A stretch of 64,000 nucleotides of DNA from Acanthaster planci (lineage: Eukaryota > Echinodermata > Asteroidea > Valvatida > Acanthasteridae). The stretch's first letter is position 1. Each line of letters starts with the position of its first letter. The notes beneath the pieces were generated by a model that did not search any database, had not been told where the DNA came from, and was given only the letters and a program-made list of their open reading frames with translations. The DNA lies in assembly GCF_001949145.1 (NCBI RefSeq), contig NW_019091405.1, positions 1,180,457 through 1,244,456 on the forward strand. Direction: 5' to 3'. Shown piece by piece: positions 54,031 to 64,000 of this stretch. A program made the translations under genes and the position numbers.

Positions 54031-55084
54031 GCGTGTGAATGATTATTTCAATGACACTATCTACTTGAATAGTGCTACGGAGACCCGTGCTTTGAATGTT
54101 AGGAAATATAACGTTTTGCTGAGGGATTTGAATTTCAGAAAATGTTTGCTTGTTCCAAAGACATGGAGAACGAGTTCCATACCCTGGCATCAGTTGACAC
54201 CCTGTGCACAAATCCAAAAAGAACTGGCCTGAAAAATTATGGTGTCTTTAGAGTGAAGGCCCTGGCATTTTCCATGCTAAATTTGACTTTGTTGGGTCAT
54301 GCTGCTGTGTTGATTGGTCACTGCAGGGAAAACGTATTGATTGGTGTTTGTGTATACAAAAATATGACACCTCTGTGCAACACCTACTGATCCCTTGCAA
54401 CAATGGACTTTCCAATTACTGACAGAAATCCTCATTTTTATTTCATTTGTTTGTTTAATACTGCCAATGGGTATCCAAATTGGAGTTTCTTTTTATGAAT
54501 CAAACATATTCCTGTTTTACTTAAGTACTCCATGCTTTTGGTGGAAGATTCTAAAGGCCCCATGCTAAAAACTGTTGTAATGCAGTTCTTGTGTGCACAT
54601 TGTTGTCCAATTTACCCCATTTTAAGTGTTATTTTGCCATTTCCTCCTTTTTTTCTCAAGTTAACATAAAATCTAAGGGACATCTTATCCACTGCAAATA
54701 TTCAGTCATGATTGTGACAATTTACATTCACCAAAACATTGCATCTCATATCACAGGGTGTTGGAAATCACTTCTCATGCTATAAAAATGTCCTGCCATT
54801 TCTTGGTGACATCTTATTAAACACACCCATGTAGTCTTCAACCCCTGCCTTGCCAGAACTCTTTATGGGGCAGCATAGATGCAGTTTGCATTTAAGGTTG
54901 TGTAGCATGGAACTGTGGAACGTGCCCAAAGCACTAAGTGGTTCGTACATGTAGTTCCTTTGGCAGGTGCCAGTTTGTTAGGCATAGTCAGAAAATGTCA
55001 TGCTGAGCTAGGTCTACATCTTTGATGTATGAGAATCTTGGGCACATCCACGACCGCACCCCTCCACGGACACATTCTTACATT

Positions 55085-55456
55085 TGTACTCTTGTGGGGA
55101 AATTCCTTTGTTCTCACGTAGTAAAAATTTGTTTGTGAAGTACAGTATTCAAATTGCTTCTTCGTGTATTTGGTCTTGAATCATTTTCCTTGGCTAAATT
55201 TTCGACCGAACATCCGTTGTATAAAACACTTCAATTTCAGTTCAATAAAGACAATTTGAAAATGCCGTATTTGTGAGTAAATTCCAAATACATGTATCAG
55301 TTTTGTGGAGTTCTTGTGGGGTACCATTTTAAGTACCCCACAAGGACAATGAATGTTCCTTGTGGGGTACTTCCTATTGTTCTGGTACCCCACAGGGACA
55401 ATGAATGTTCCTTGTGGGGTACTTCCTATTGTTCTGGTACCCCACAGGGCTTCATA
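55085..55456 (+). repeat. GTGGGGTAC hairpin repeat family, copy 2
   Basis: Second copy of the element at 31370-31680. Its hairpin unit is duplicated in tandem with a 52-base period (55345-55396 and 55397-55448), the two units being essentially identical. Copy 1 has a single unit. Confidence 0.75.
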
Positions 55457-58400
55457 AACACAGTCAAGAGAAGCAGCAGTAAATTCTGATGCCTCTGTTG
55501 CACATGGCCTCCTTCTGCTGATTAGACATGTCTTCATGATCAGTAGCTTAGGTGCTTGTGAACCTGGTGGTTTGTGGGAAGATGGGGCTAATTAGTTAAT
55601 AGTCTTTCAACTCAGCACTAGTTAGTTGCACGTGTGGATATAATCCTGTAAATGGGAATCAAGGGTACGGGGTATTGCTCACTGCAGAAGCAATCACAGC
55701 GGACATGTGGGGGGGCGGGGCTAAACAGGTTGGTCTTAATTGATGGGGGTAGTTTTCACATGGGGAAATTCTCTCATGATAACAGTTTTAATAGCTGTGG
55801 TGGGAGGGAACACAACAAATACATATACAGAGACAAACTGGCGTCTGTGCGTGGAGTCTGTGCTACCCCACTTCATTGGGACATTTTTAGTCAGAATGTT
55901 GGCAAAGTTGTCCCGCTTGATTCGAGTAAGTGTGAGAAGTCAGGAGTTGAGTGGTGGCTGTGCATGGATGAGGATGAAAGAGAGGCTGTACTGGCAAAGC
56001 AAGGACTAGATAAATGGAGCCTACAGAACAATTAATTGCATTAATTGTTTTTGCAAGTGCGTCCTTTTCCAAATAGCTTCTCTTTCTCCCGACTAATCAT
56101 TTTCCCAGTATTATCGAATTCTTCTAAAGGGGCCATATCTTTTTCATTTATAAGCTCACTTAAAAGCTTATGATAATGTTCTGGAACTAATTTTCTTCAT
56201 TATTTCAAGCTTGATGGGTCACTTTTGACAAGTGGAGAAAAGCACCTTTACCATTGATTGTTCCTGTTGGCAGTATTTTGGCTAGCATGTCTCTCGGGAA
56301 ATTAACACTTTTTGTTTTATTCATTTTAAATTAATTTTTAATCAATCTGAAAACTCTATATTTTGAAGGATAATGTAACATTCTGTGTGGTGTTCTTATG
56401 TATATTGGTATATTTCTGTGCTTATGCTGCAAAAGGACACAATGTGTGAAATATTTACGACAGTTTGATAGCACAAGTCCCAAATGTATATTTACAGTAC
56501 AGGAGATATGTAAAATATATATATTTTAATTACCCCTCATCTTTAAAAGAGGAAAACTTCACTTCTGTTTTAGCATACAAATAGTGTGGTCCTTTTTGGT
56601 AACCTAACCGTATGGTTATACAGACTTGCAAAAGTTCAGGACTACCCATAGAAAATGCATAGAAAACTTAAACCAGTCAATCACGGCAATTTATGTTTAT
56701 TTTCAATGTGTAACCTTGGTACCTTGGTTGAACATTTTTGACTACATTTTATGATTTGACATGTCAACAGTCTAATATTCAGTGTGCACCCCCCTTATTT
56801 CTGATTGCTTAGACTGGCTTTTTTTTACCCAAGCTGCCTTGCAGATAAAATGTCAAACAAGACCTGCCTTTGCAAAAAAAATTATTCAAATGGGTATATA
56901 GCACTACACTGGTGTTATGCACCACTGTAAAATCATGTTAAGTAATCATTCAGTGAGACAATGTAATGCAGGCCCAGTGACAGAAATACCAATCAAATTC
57001 AAGGTGGTCTTAAACTTTTGCAAATGACTGTAGATGCACATGTATTTTGCAGTGGATGTGGTTGGAATACTGACACAGTAAATAAGCAGTAAAGGTTTAA
57101 ATGCTGCATGCACAAATGAAATGAAGACAATAAAATGATCAGCTGTTCCGCACATTTTCTTGTCTGGCTGTCTGAGTTTGGAGATTTACATTTGTCATTT
57201 GATATACATGATCCTACCTGGATATACTTGTGTACAGTGTTTACTAAGTGCACCAGATAGAAGAATCCCATGAGCTTACAGATGGAGTGTTCTATTCCAC
57301 GAGGCTAAGTCGAGTTGAACACAAATTCAATCTGCCAAACGCACAGCACAGATGTACCGTCATTTGCAAGAACACGTCCTTTCAAATAAAGAATACATGT
57401 ACATGCATTTCGGAAGAAATTGAACCAACAAAAAACTGCAGTTGTCAAAAGATCTCAAAGAAAGACTAATTGTGAACCTACAATTTCAGAGGACCGTCAC
57501 TCCAAACAATGCCAGTTTCGATACCAGTATTAAACGAACCACAAAAGCTTCACAGCTAGCTGTGTGCTGTAATTTCATCATGTATGTACATGTACAAACA
57601 AAATCTTGTCTTTGGCTTCTTTTTCGCGAGCGACATGCCGTCACTAGTGTTTACTTTGTGCTAATTTCGTCACAATTTAAAAAGAATACTTAAATGAGAG
57701 CAATTGCAAATGGTGTGATTGAAATTGTTCTTTTACATTAAGCACGCATAACAGACCATTCTAAAAAAAAAAAAATCAGCGCTACCCCAAAATTACTCAT
57801 GGAAACCTCCACTCTTTACTTAGGATTTACCCCACATTTTAAAATGTTTGTACAATCTTAGATAACTCTTTTCATGCATTTAATTTTACTTTTATATACA
57901 CCCATCCTTCGTCAAAAAAGGTATCTAAAAATGACACATTTTGAAGTGAAACGAGAGTCTACCCTTTTATGTACAAACTCCGCCGAGTACTTTAAAACCT
58001 GGTAACGCTAGCTGTACATAGGTCTATGACGTTTCTATACGACTTCGAATGTAAAACATGTTTCCACCAAGTATTAAGGAGTACATGTGCTCATCGTTTG
58101 AGCAGAAATGTTGTATACATTGTATACATGTACTCACAGGTACATGTTTAGGAAATAAGCCCAGTCTGTGAAAACGTCCAAGACTTCGACGATGATACCA
58201 ACTCTTCCAAATCAACCTATCTGATCAAATCTTGCCCTAGAAAATTATTTTCCCAGTGTTACTTTGAGGACATTCCAGAATTACCACATTTTGAGCCATA
58301 TCAGAAATTGCCACATTTTTACACAAACGACCACAAGTAAATAATGTGAAAGGATAAGACAGTTCAATCTACAACCAGACACTGAATTTCCGCCACATGC

Positions 58401-59226
58401 GGGCGCTCTTATTTTACAGATTTTTAATTAAACCACTTAGCTTTATCCTATTGCGACCTTTTATTTACAGCAAAGTAGTCAGTCCATTTATTTCAGAATA
58501 ATTCTTGACGGACATTGTCTTTGGTGTTATTTCTGTCCAATTGGGCGTCATTGGGTTCAGCTTGTCCACCCGGGGTCTTGGAATCTGAAGAGACATTTGG
58601 AAGAAAAGTGATGGTTATTCTGCTTAACAACTAGATCGAGCATTGGTTGCTAACAGACGGAGGAATTGGAAAGAGTTCACGTCCCGCCACCACGATTATC
58701 GAATTCTATAAATGCAAACAACTCTTTAATAGACCTACACTATATGAACAACGTTTTGCTGGACCATTTCAGTTTTCCCAAGCTTATTGGACCTTTTGCC
58801 AATGCAAATACATGTACATGGTGAGGTGAAATTGTGGGAGCAGGATAAGGTAACTTTAGCCAAAACGTTGACGACCCCATGTTATTCTTTGATTTTCCGT
58901 TCCTCTGATTGCTTGTATTTCGCATAGGAAGCCTTTTAATTGGTGGCCGTGTACAGTTTTCCTTGAGTTCAGTAACAAAAACTATCGCCCTGCGCCAATG
59001 GAAATGAAAATTTCTTGACAGTTTCCCTTGAGGGAAAACGGCAAAGAAATAAGATGGTCCATCAAGTTTTGACTGCTCGTCAGAACACAGGAAACCACGA
59101 TGACAACAAATGGAACCTACAAAAACATGGATTGCAGAAACTCCGATTCGTTGAAATAGTGGGCTTAAATAGGTTTAATTAATCACTAAAAAGAATTTGA
59201 ATCCTTTTAAGATCAATTTTACATTT

Positions 59227-59232
59227 TTTATT
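59227..59232 (-). terminator. Poly(A) signal of the pseudokinase gene
   Basis: AATAAA on the minus strand about 35 bases after the TGA stop. This implies a very short 3' UTR and supports the frame as an expressed gene. Confidence 0.55.
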
Positions 59233-59266
59233 ATGGACTCACTTTATGGAAATACTACTCTTGGCT

Positions 59267-60538
59267 TCAGTCGGTGATTTTGACGGACTTTTTCTGGTTG
59301 AGGAAGTCACTGACACTTTTGGCTCTCTGAGACAATCGTAGTGATGCCCGTCTGATGAGGTTAGACGCTGCCTCTGAGGTGGACTTCTCCCACTCTCGGG
59401 CTGGACCCGCCATCTTGCTCTTCTTCGACGCTCTTCCTGCCGCCATGGGATCGAAAGGGATAGAAGAACTCCTCCTCTTCCGGTTGGCTGTCATCAGTGG
59501 TGCCAAGGGCACCTTGAAAGAGCTGGTGTCGGCTTCCTCGGTAGAGGGAGGCTTCCGGATCGTCTTGCAGGAGTTCAGCATCTGTATGACCCCCGTGGGA
59601 GCTGGACGGTCGTTCGGCTCCAGCAAGGCCATCCTCCGCAGTAGGCGTCTCAGGTCGGGGCTGACGGTACGGAAGAGCTGGTGGTCCAGGTCCACGCTTG
59701 GGTTGTTGTGAAGGAACTTGCCCACAGGCACAGACCCGTAGCCGGGAAATGGCAAGAAGGTCGCCAAGACCCGGTTCTCCTCACCTCGTTGGCGTTTCTT
59801 GGATTTGGGCAGCGGCAACAGGGAGTGGTCAGCGGCAGCGTTGAAGAGCATCGCCAGCATGAAGATATCGGCTGCCCTGTTGGGTTTGTCGAATTCCCTG
59901 CCCCACTTGGAATGGTAGGCCTCGGGAGGAAGGGCATACATCAAGCTCAGGGACCGGCCCTCCTCCAAATCGTAGCAATCGTCCGTGGCCTGGAGGCAGA
60001 GCTGGGCGAACCCGTAGTCGGTCAGCTTGGCCACGCCGGTGCCGTTATAGATTTCGGTCACGATCACGCTGTAAGACGTCAGTGTATTGTGGGCGATGTC
60101 GTTGGAGTGCAGGTAGGATAGTCCTGTGGTAATCTGCAGGAATATCGCCTTGTAGGCGTCATCCGTCAGCCCCGAGTGCTTCTGCAGCAGGAATTCGTTC
60201 AGGGCCTGATGGCCGCCGTACTCCTTCCCCACCGAGCACAGGTACACGGTGCCTTGTTGCCTGTGGAGGAAGGCCTCCTTCACCTTGGCCACATTCTCGT
60301 GCTTTGGCAGGTAGCAGGCCATCTCCTTGTACACGCTCAGCGCTCGCAGGGCGAATTCCTTGCTACCACACGGCACCAGTTTCACGTGCCGTTCTTTCCT
60401 GCCAGGACGGCGCTCTTTGACACGGTGATCCGAACCGAAGTAGCCGCTACACAGCCTCTCCACCGGTGTGTACTGATTCATAGTTCCCGTTAAATTCTCA
60501 GTGTTACAGCTGACGACAAACGAGACAAATTCGTCCAA
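59267..60538 (-). CDS. PDIK1L/STK35-like protein kinase, probable pseudokinase, intronless
   Basis: Single open frame of 423 codons, GC-rich in an AT-rich setting. The kinase-like domain spans about residues 22-325. It aligns by eye to the PDIK1L/STK35 family, including a VPVGKFLHNNP stretch before the C-lobe end and the ADIF helix-F motif with Asp224. The beta-3 Lys (HVKLV, Lys53), DYG (174-176, for DFG), PPE (for APE) and Arg311 (NDRP) are kept. The glycine loop is degenerate (CSGYFG), and HRD is HNT at 150-152, so the catalytic Asp is Thr; the loop Lys and Asn are also replaced. The tail has basic clusters (NRKRRSSS, SKKSK) and RRAS, suggesting nuclear targeting and phosphorylation. The first ATG gives the longest form; Met20 is an alternative start just before the domain. 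A scaffold or regulator role is inference. Confidence 0.85.
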   Translation of the reverse strand: MDEFVSFVVSCNTENLTGTMNQYTPVERLCSGYFGSDHRVKERRPGRKERHVKLVPCGSKEFALRALSVYKEMACYLPKHENVAKVKEAFLHRQQGTVYLCSVGKEYGGHQALNEFLLQKHSGLTDDAYKAIFLQITTGLSYLHSNDIAHNTLTSYSVIVTEIYNGTGVAKLTDYGFAQLCLQATDDCYDLEEGRSLSLMYALPPEAYHSKWGREFDKPNRAADIFMLAMLFNAAADHSLLPLPKSKKRQRGEENRVLATFLPFPGYGSVPVGKFLHNNPSVDLDHQLFRTVSPDLRRLLRRMALLEPNDRPAPTGVIQMLNSCKTIRKPPSTEEADTSSFKVPLAPLMTANRKRRSSSIPFDPMAAGRASKKSKMAGPAREWEKSTSEAASNLIRRASLRLSQRAKSVSDFLNQKKSVKITD

Positions 60539-60736
60539 ATTTAATCAACCCTCTCTCGTGTAGCCTGACGGTGCTAATTCCAGCTAACAGGCTCAAATTA
60601 ATTTAGACTCAGTCTGCAGATAAACAATCTTTCAAGCATGCAGGAGTGCTTAAGTCAAAGTCACTCCTCCGGCCCCCAACATAACACGATTCACATGGGT
60701 TCAAATTTGACGGGCTGTTTGTTGGCTTCACTGTCA

Positions 60737-60807
60737 TTGGACAATTTCCGGGTAACCAAGGAGTTATAACAAAGCGTGGCCTGCCTGGCCTATTGTCCTT
60801 GGACAAT
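60737..60807 (-). promoter_or_regulatory. Paired TTGGACAAT sites upstream of the pseudokinase
   Basis: TTGGACAAT occurs at 60737-60745 and again at 60799-60807, about 200 and 260 bases upstream of the start codon. The second sits in the near-palindrome ATTGTCCTTGGACAAT (60792-60807). The first overlaps a minus-strand CCAAT. This could be a proximal promoter element; no TATA box is evident. Confidence 0.3.
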
Positions 60808-61624
60808 GGACCCGAAGCCTGATTGTGCAAACAAAGGAACTGTACTCAGCCTACGTTTCATTGTGGTTTCACGGTTAGTACAAGTAGTCTGTCCACGGAG
60901 CTTCTACCTCCACGTCTGTTTGACGACTGAATTCCTTAGTCATAGTTCAATACGTGAATGCCTTGCCCGGCGTTTTGGAAGCTATACTCCTTCAATCATT
61001 ACAAATCAAGAAATGGCGACTGAATATTGAATAAAAAAAACGTATATTTGGGAAAACTTGTAATAGTAAAAAACATTAATATATATCCATTTCTGACACC
61101 TCAGGTAGCATGTACTTATTGCATCTGGAATGCTGCGGGTTAACAATCCACAAGCAGACCTCTTGGCCAGGACGCACGATCCAAACACTGTAGCCAGGTA
61201 GCAGATATTTTAACCGATGGATTAACGAGAGTATCGGGCGACAAGAGGCCAGTTGGAATCCTTTAACTTAGAACTATTGCAGCGAAAACCAACTAAAACT
61301 CAACCCTTGTAATCGTCGTATTGAATAAAAGTCAGTTTACTGATTGCATCTATCGAACTATCTCAAAAATGGAACATAGCATCGCACACACACGTAATAC
61401 TGCTCACGTAAACACGAGCTACAAACACAACAAATTAATAAGCTGCCAGACATGTCAGAGACCGGTTAATGTTGACGATCATTATAACGATACATTTTTA
61501 TTGTATCTTTTTCTGTGTGATGCGTTTTCAATCACTTTAATCTTTTCAGAGCAATATTCAGTACAGTAAAAGTTAATGGTTTTGTTTCCTCTTTAAAATG
61601 CAGGATGAAAAGCAACCTGTTGAA

Positions 61625-61695
61625 TTGACTGAGTGGCTAAGCTCTGAGTGATATCAGTTCTTAGGACTGTTGGTTCGAATCCCAGTGGTGGCTAT
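61625..61695 (+). repeat. Weak tRNA-like element
   Basis: GAGTGGCTAAGCTCTGAG resembles an A box and GGTTCGAATCCCA a B box at the right spacing. Acceptor and T-stems do not pair well, so this is at best a degenerate tRNA-derived SINE head. Confidence 0.35.
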
Positions 61696-64000
61696 TTTGT
61701 TTTCCCAACATTCACTTTCATTCAGTACCTATAAGTGACTCTAATTTACCCTCGTCAAATACCAACAGTACCTTAGCCGACCGGGTAATTAAGCTCTTTT
61801 GCTGGGACTGTCCAGGTGAGCGCCTTGGTACAGGTTCGAGACGTATGGCCGACTAAGGGGCCTGTCTCGTTTCCTCCCTTGCATGGTCGCTCGAACCCTT
61901 TTTGGGTTAAATGGATGGGCAGAGAGGAAGTGTGGTGGGCCGGGAACCCCGAGACCCCAGAAGAGTCCTATATGGAAGACGGTAGGCCTAACTGCGATTC
62001 GTAGCGAATTTCAGGAGTCCATGCACCTGAATGCTTGGTCAACACCGCATAACTTTTGCGTTTTCTTTCATCCCTTTTTTTTCATTCTGCTGGGCGCGAA
62101 ATACTTAGAGCAAACATTTTTTTAAGGGTTGAATGCAGTGAGTCAAAGGAGGGCATGATTATTACATTCGGTTTTTAAACTTTCGTTTTAATATCCTCAA
62201 TTTTCGACATCGACGAAACCGACCCCAAACATGCCGGGGTCCTTGTTTCTAAATATACCACGCGTGATCTCAGTATATCAATGGCGTGTCTAGTGAATAC
62301 ATTTTATAAGAACATTGATGGTACAATAGTAGCAGATCCTGGGGTGGCGCACTCGCCTCCTTATTTGATTATGGGAAATACCTTTTCATTTTCTCCTCAT
62401 CTGGTTAGTAATTAAAAAAATTTTTTTTAATGTTTAGGTTCATCTTCATTCAGCGATCAAAGTAAGGATACTTTTGTAGTAATTACGCGATATTACAGTG
62501 AACTTCGTATATGGAATTCTTCCCACAAATTCAAATGAATAATACGTAATCGTTAGAATGTTAACAACGGAAGATTACCTCGAGAATCCCATGGATTTTA
62601 AGTCATTATAGTTAATGTTTTTACCCCCTTCTCACCGGCAAAAGCTCCAAACGCTGCTGAATGCCTATCATGGCTCAAAAGTCGTTCATATTTTTTTACG
62701 TCTTATGCTGCTTGGGAACTCACGTTACAATTAATCGTCTTATTTGTGACGCAAATTTTACGCTATTTCCTATGTCTACATTAAATTTAATTTTGGAAAA
62801 GGAAATAGCAAAAATAAAAGTGCTTCTTTGGCCATTAGCATAATATCGGTGTATATACTGGCAATAATACCGAGTTACAAAAATGGCATGGCAAAAGTAA
62901 TTCGTTATACGTAGGCCTGTCCTGTTCGAACATACCTGCCATATATAATATTGGCCACATCTTCCTAAATGGTTTCTCTAAATTAAATACAATTTAATTC
63001 TTCTATCACAACACTACGTATTTACTACGCCTATTCCATCGAATCGTTTCCTAAAACGGCGCGATGCCACCAAATAACATTGTCTTTAGAGTGGCCGTAA
63101 AACCTCGCAAGAAATTCCTTGAAACATATCACATCACTCCACAAGCCCCGAGATAAGTAATTTAGATGTCTACCCATAACCAGTGTATAGAGGGATGTCT
63201 CTTGCAACATTTCACGCATAGTCATAAGAAAGCCCTACATTGTGGCGTCCATTCAGAGCCACGAAAGCCTTGAAATGGTGGGGTTTCCCTTCAGTTATGA
63301 ATGAAACGCCCTACAATAAATGGGTGTCTGTTCACAGCCGTGAATTAAACCGTTGCTGCATTTTCAAAACAGTTTTAAAAAATCACTGTACATTAAAATG
63401 AGGTGTTTCGTACGTTGCTTTTTGTGCTCAACAATAAGCTACTAAAGACATGTCTAGCTCCACGTCCTAAACTTAACCTCAAGTTGGTGCGATGTTTCCC
63501 GATGGAGGCTTTGCCGACTATACGATTCAGATTCAGTTTTAAATTGTTCAGTGCTTCTAAATAAGCTACCGAAAACCCCTTGAAATCTGTGAATAATATG
63601 CGTTGAGTTTCCCTCATGCGTTGAGATGTGGTGCCCTCATGAAAAAAGGTACGCACCCCAGCTGCCCCCCGCCCCCGAACCGTAGCCCTCATTATGACGC
63701 TGATTAATTTTTAAGAGGTACTACTCACTTCAAGAAATCCAATTTCGGAAATCAACCACGAGTCATCTCGGCTTGTTTAACGATGATCATCTCCTGGCTT
63801 CCTGAGCTGAGCTCATTTTTTTGGACTGCGTCTGTTAGAACGTCGCGCACCGATTTGCATTTCTTTGGAACAGTCCGCAGTTTCCCTATTTGACAATCTG
63901 CGCGCGCAGTCGCGCGTTCTGTTAACTCAGCTTGGGAGCGCTTGTGCACACACAGATATTGCACTCATAAACTTTTATGCAGCAAGGTATCAGACGGAGA

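Larger units (their letters stand above)
50117..59226. other. Intergenic region between convergent genes (and SLC6 3' UTR)
   Basis: No third gene recognised. Contains MITE and hairpin repeats, a dispersed repeat copy, a G/T-rich tract, and a stretch open on both strands (52016-52466) rich in ACC/ATC triplets. Low-complexity AT-rich DNA dominates 56-58 kb. Confidence 0.7.
60539..64000. other. Region upstream of the pseudokinase
   Basis: No gene recognised. Contains the paired TTGGACAAT sites, a weak tRNA-like element (61625-61695) and a diverged direct repeat near 63231 and 63307 (GCCCTACA then TTCA-AGCC). A 99-codon minus frame at 63393-63692 has no known motif. Confidence 0.6.

Noticed and set aside
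59355-60493. Antisense frames of 146, 118 and 105 codons over the pseudokinase
   Set aside because: Typical mirror frames of a GC-rich coding sequence; no family motifs.
1-64000. CRISPR arrays, operons or bacterial insertion sequences
   Set aside because: Spliced eukaryotic genes throughout; no regularly spaced direct repeats with unique spacers.

Overview
The window is nuclear DNA of an invertebrate animal. Large GT-AG introns (0.5 to 14.4 kb), a low-GC background, many decayed mobile elements and two eukaryotic gene families all point that way. Very frequent ACATGTACATGT palindromes and the mix of LINE, SINE and foldback remnants resemble marine invertebrate deuterostomes (echinoderm, hemichordate or amphioxus). 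I cannot name the species from the sequence.

Two protein genes are well supported. The first fills positions 5518-50116 on the plus strand. It is an SLC6 sodium- and chloride-dependent transporter of the GABA/taurine/betaine/creatine group. I assembled 12 exons by matching intron phase and family motifs. They join without a break into 592 residues, from TM2 to a natural stop. TM1 and the N-terminus are not visible and probably lie upstream of base 1. The C-terminal tail carries a PPSY motif. The second gene, at 59267-60538 on the minus strand, is an intronless 423-codon frame related to the PDIK1L/STK35 kinases. Its catalytic loop is destroyed (HRD is HNT), so it looks like a pseudokinase.

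The rest is intron and intergenic sequence with many repeats. At 9.43-12.36 kb there is a large inverted repeat with CGATCGAT-rich arms. It encloses a decayed LINE and a 178-bp palindromic MITE. Other supported elements are an inverted-repeat element near 19.0-19.5 kb, a LINE 3' end near 20.2-21.1 kb, two elements ending in TTAA (33001-33778 and 38289-38732), a hairpin repeat family built on GTGGGGTAC (31.4-31.7 and 55.1-55.5 kb), a 130-142 bp degenerate tandem repeat at 46.0-46.5 kb, SINE-like pieces and several short tandem duplications. A possible 83-codon gene fragment with an FEPEYT motif lies at 15164-15415.

The two genes converge: the transporter ends at 50116 on plus and the pseudokinase ends at 59267 on minus. 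About 9 kb without a recognised gene lies between them. Nothing in the sequence links their functions. No CRISPR array, operon, prokaryotic feature or intact functional RNA gene was seen.
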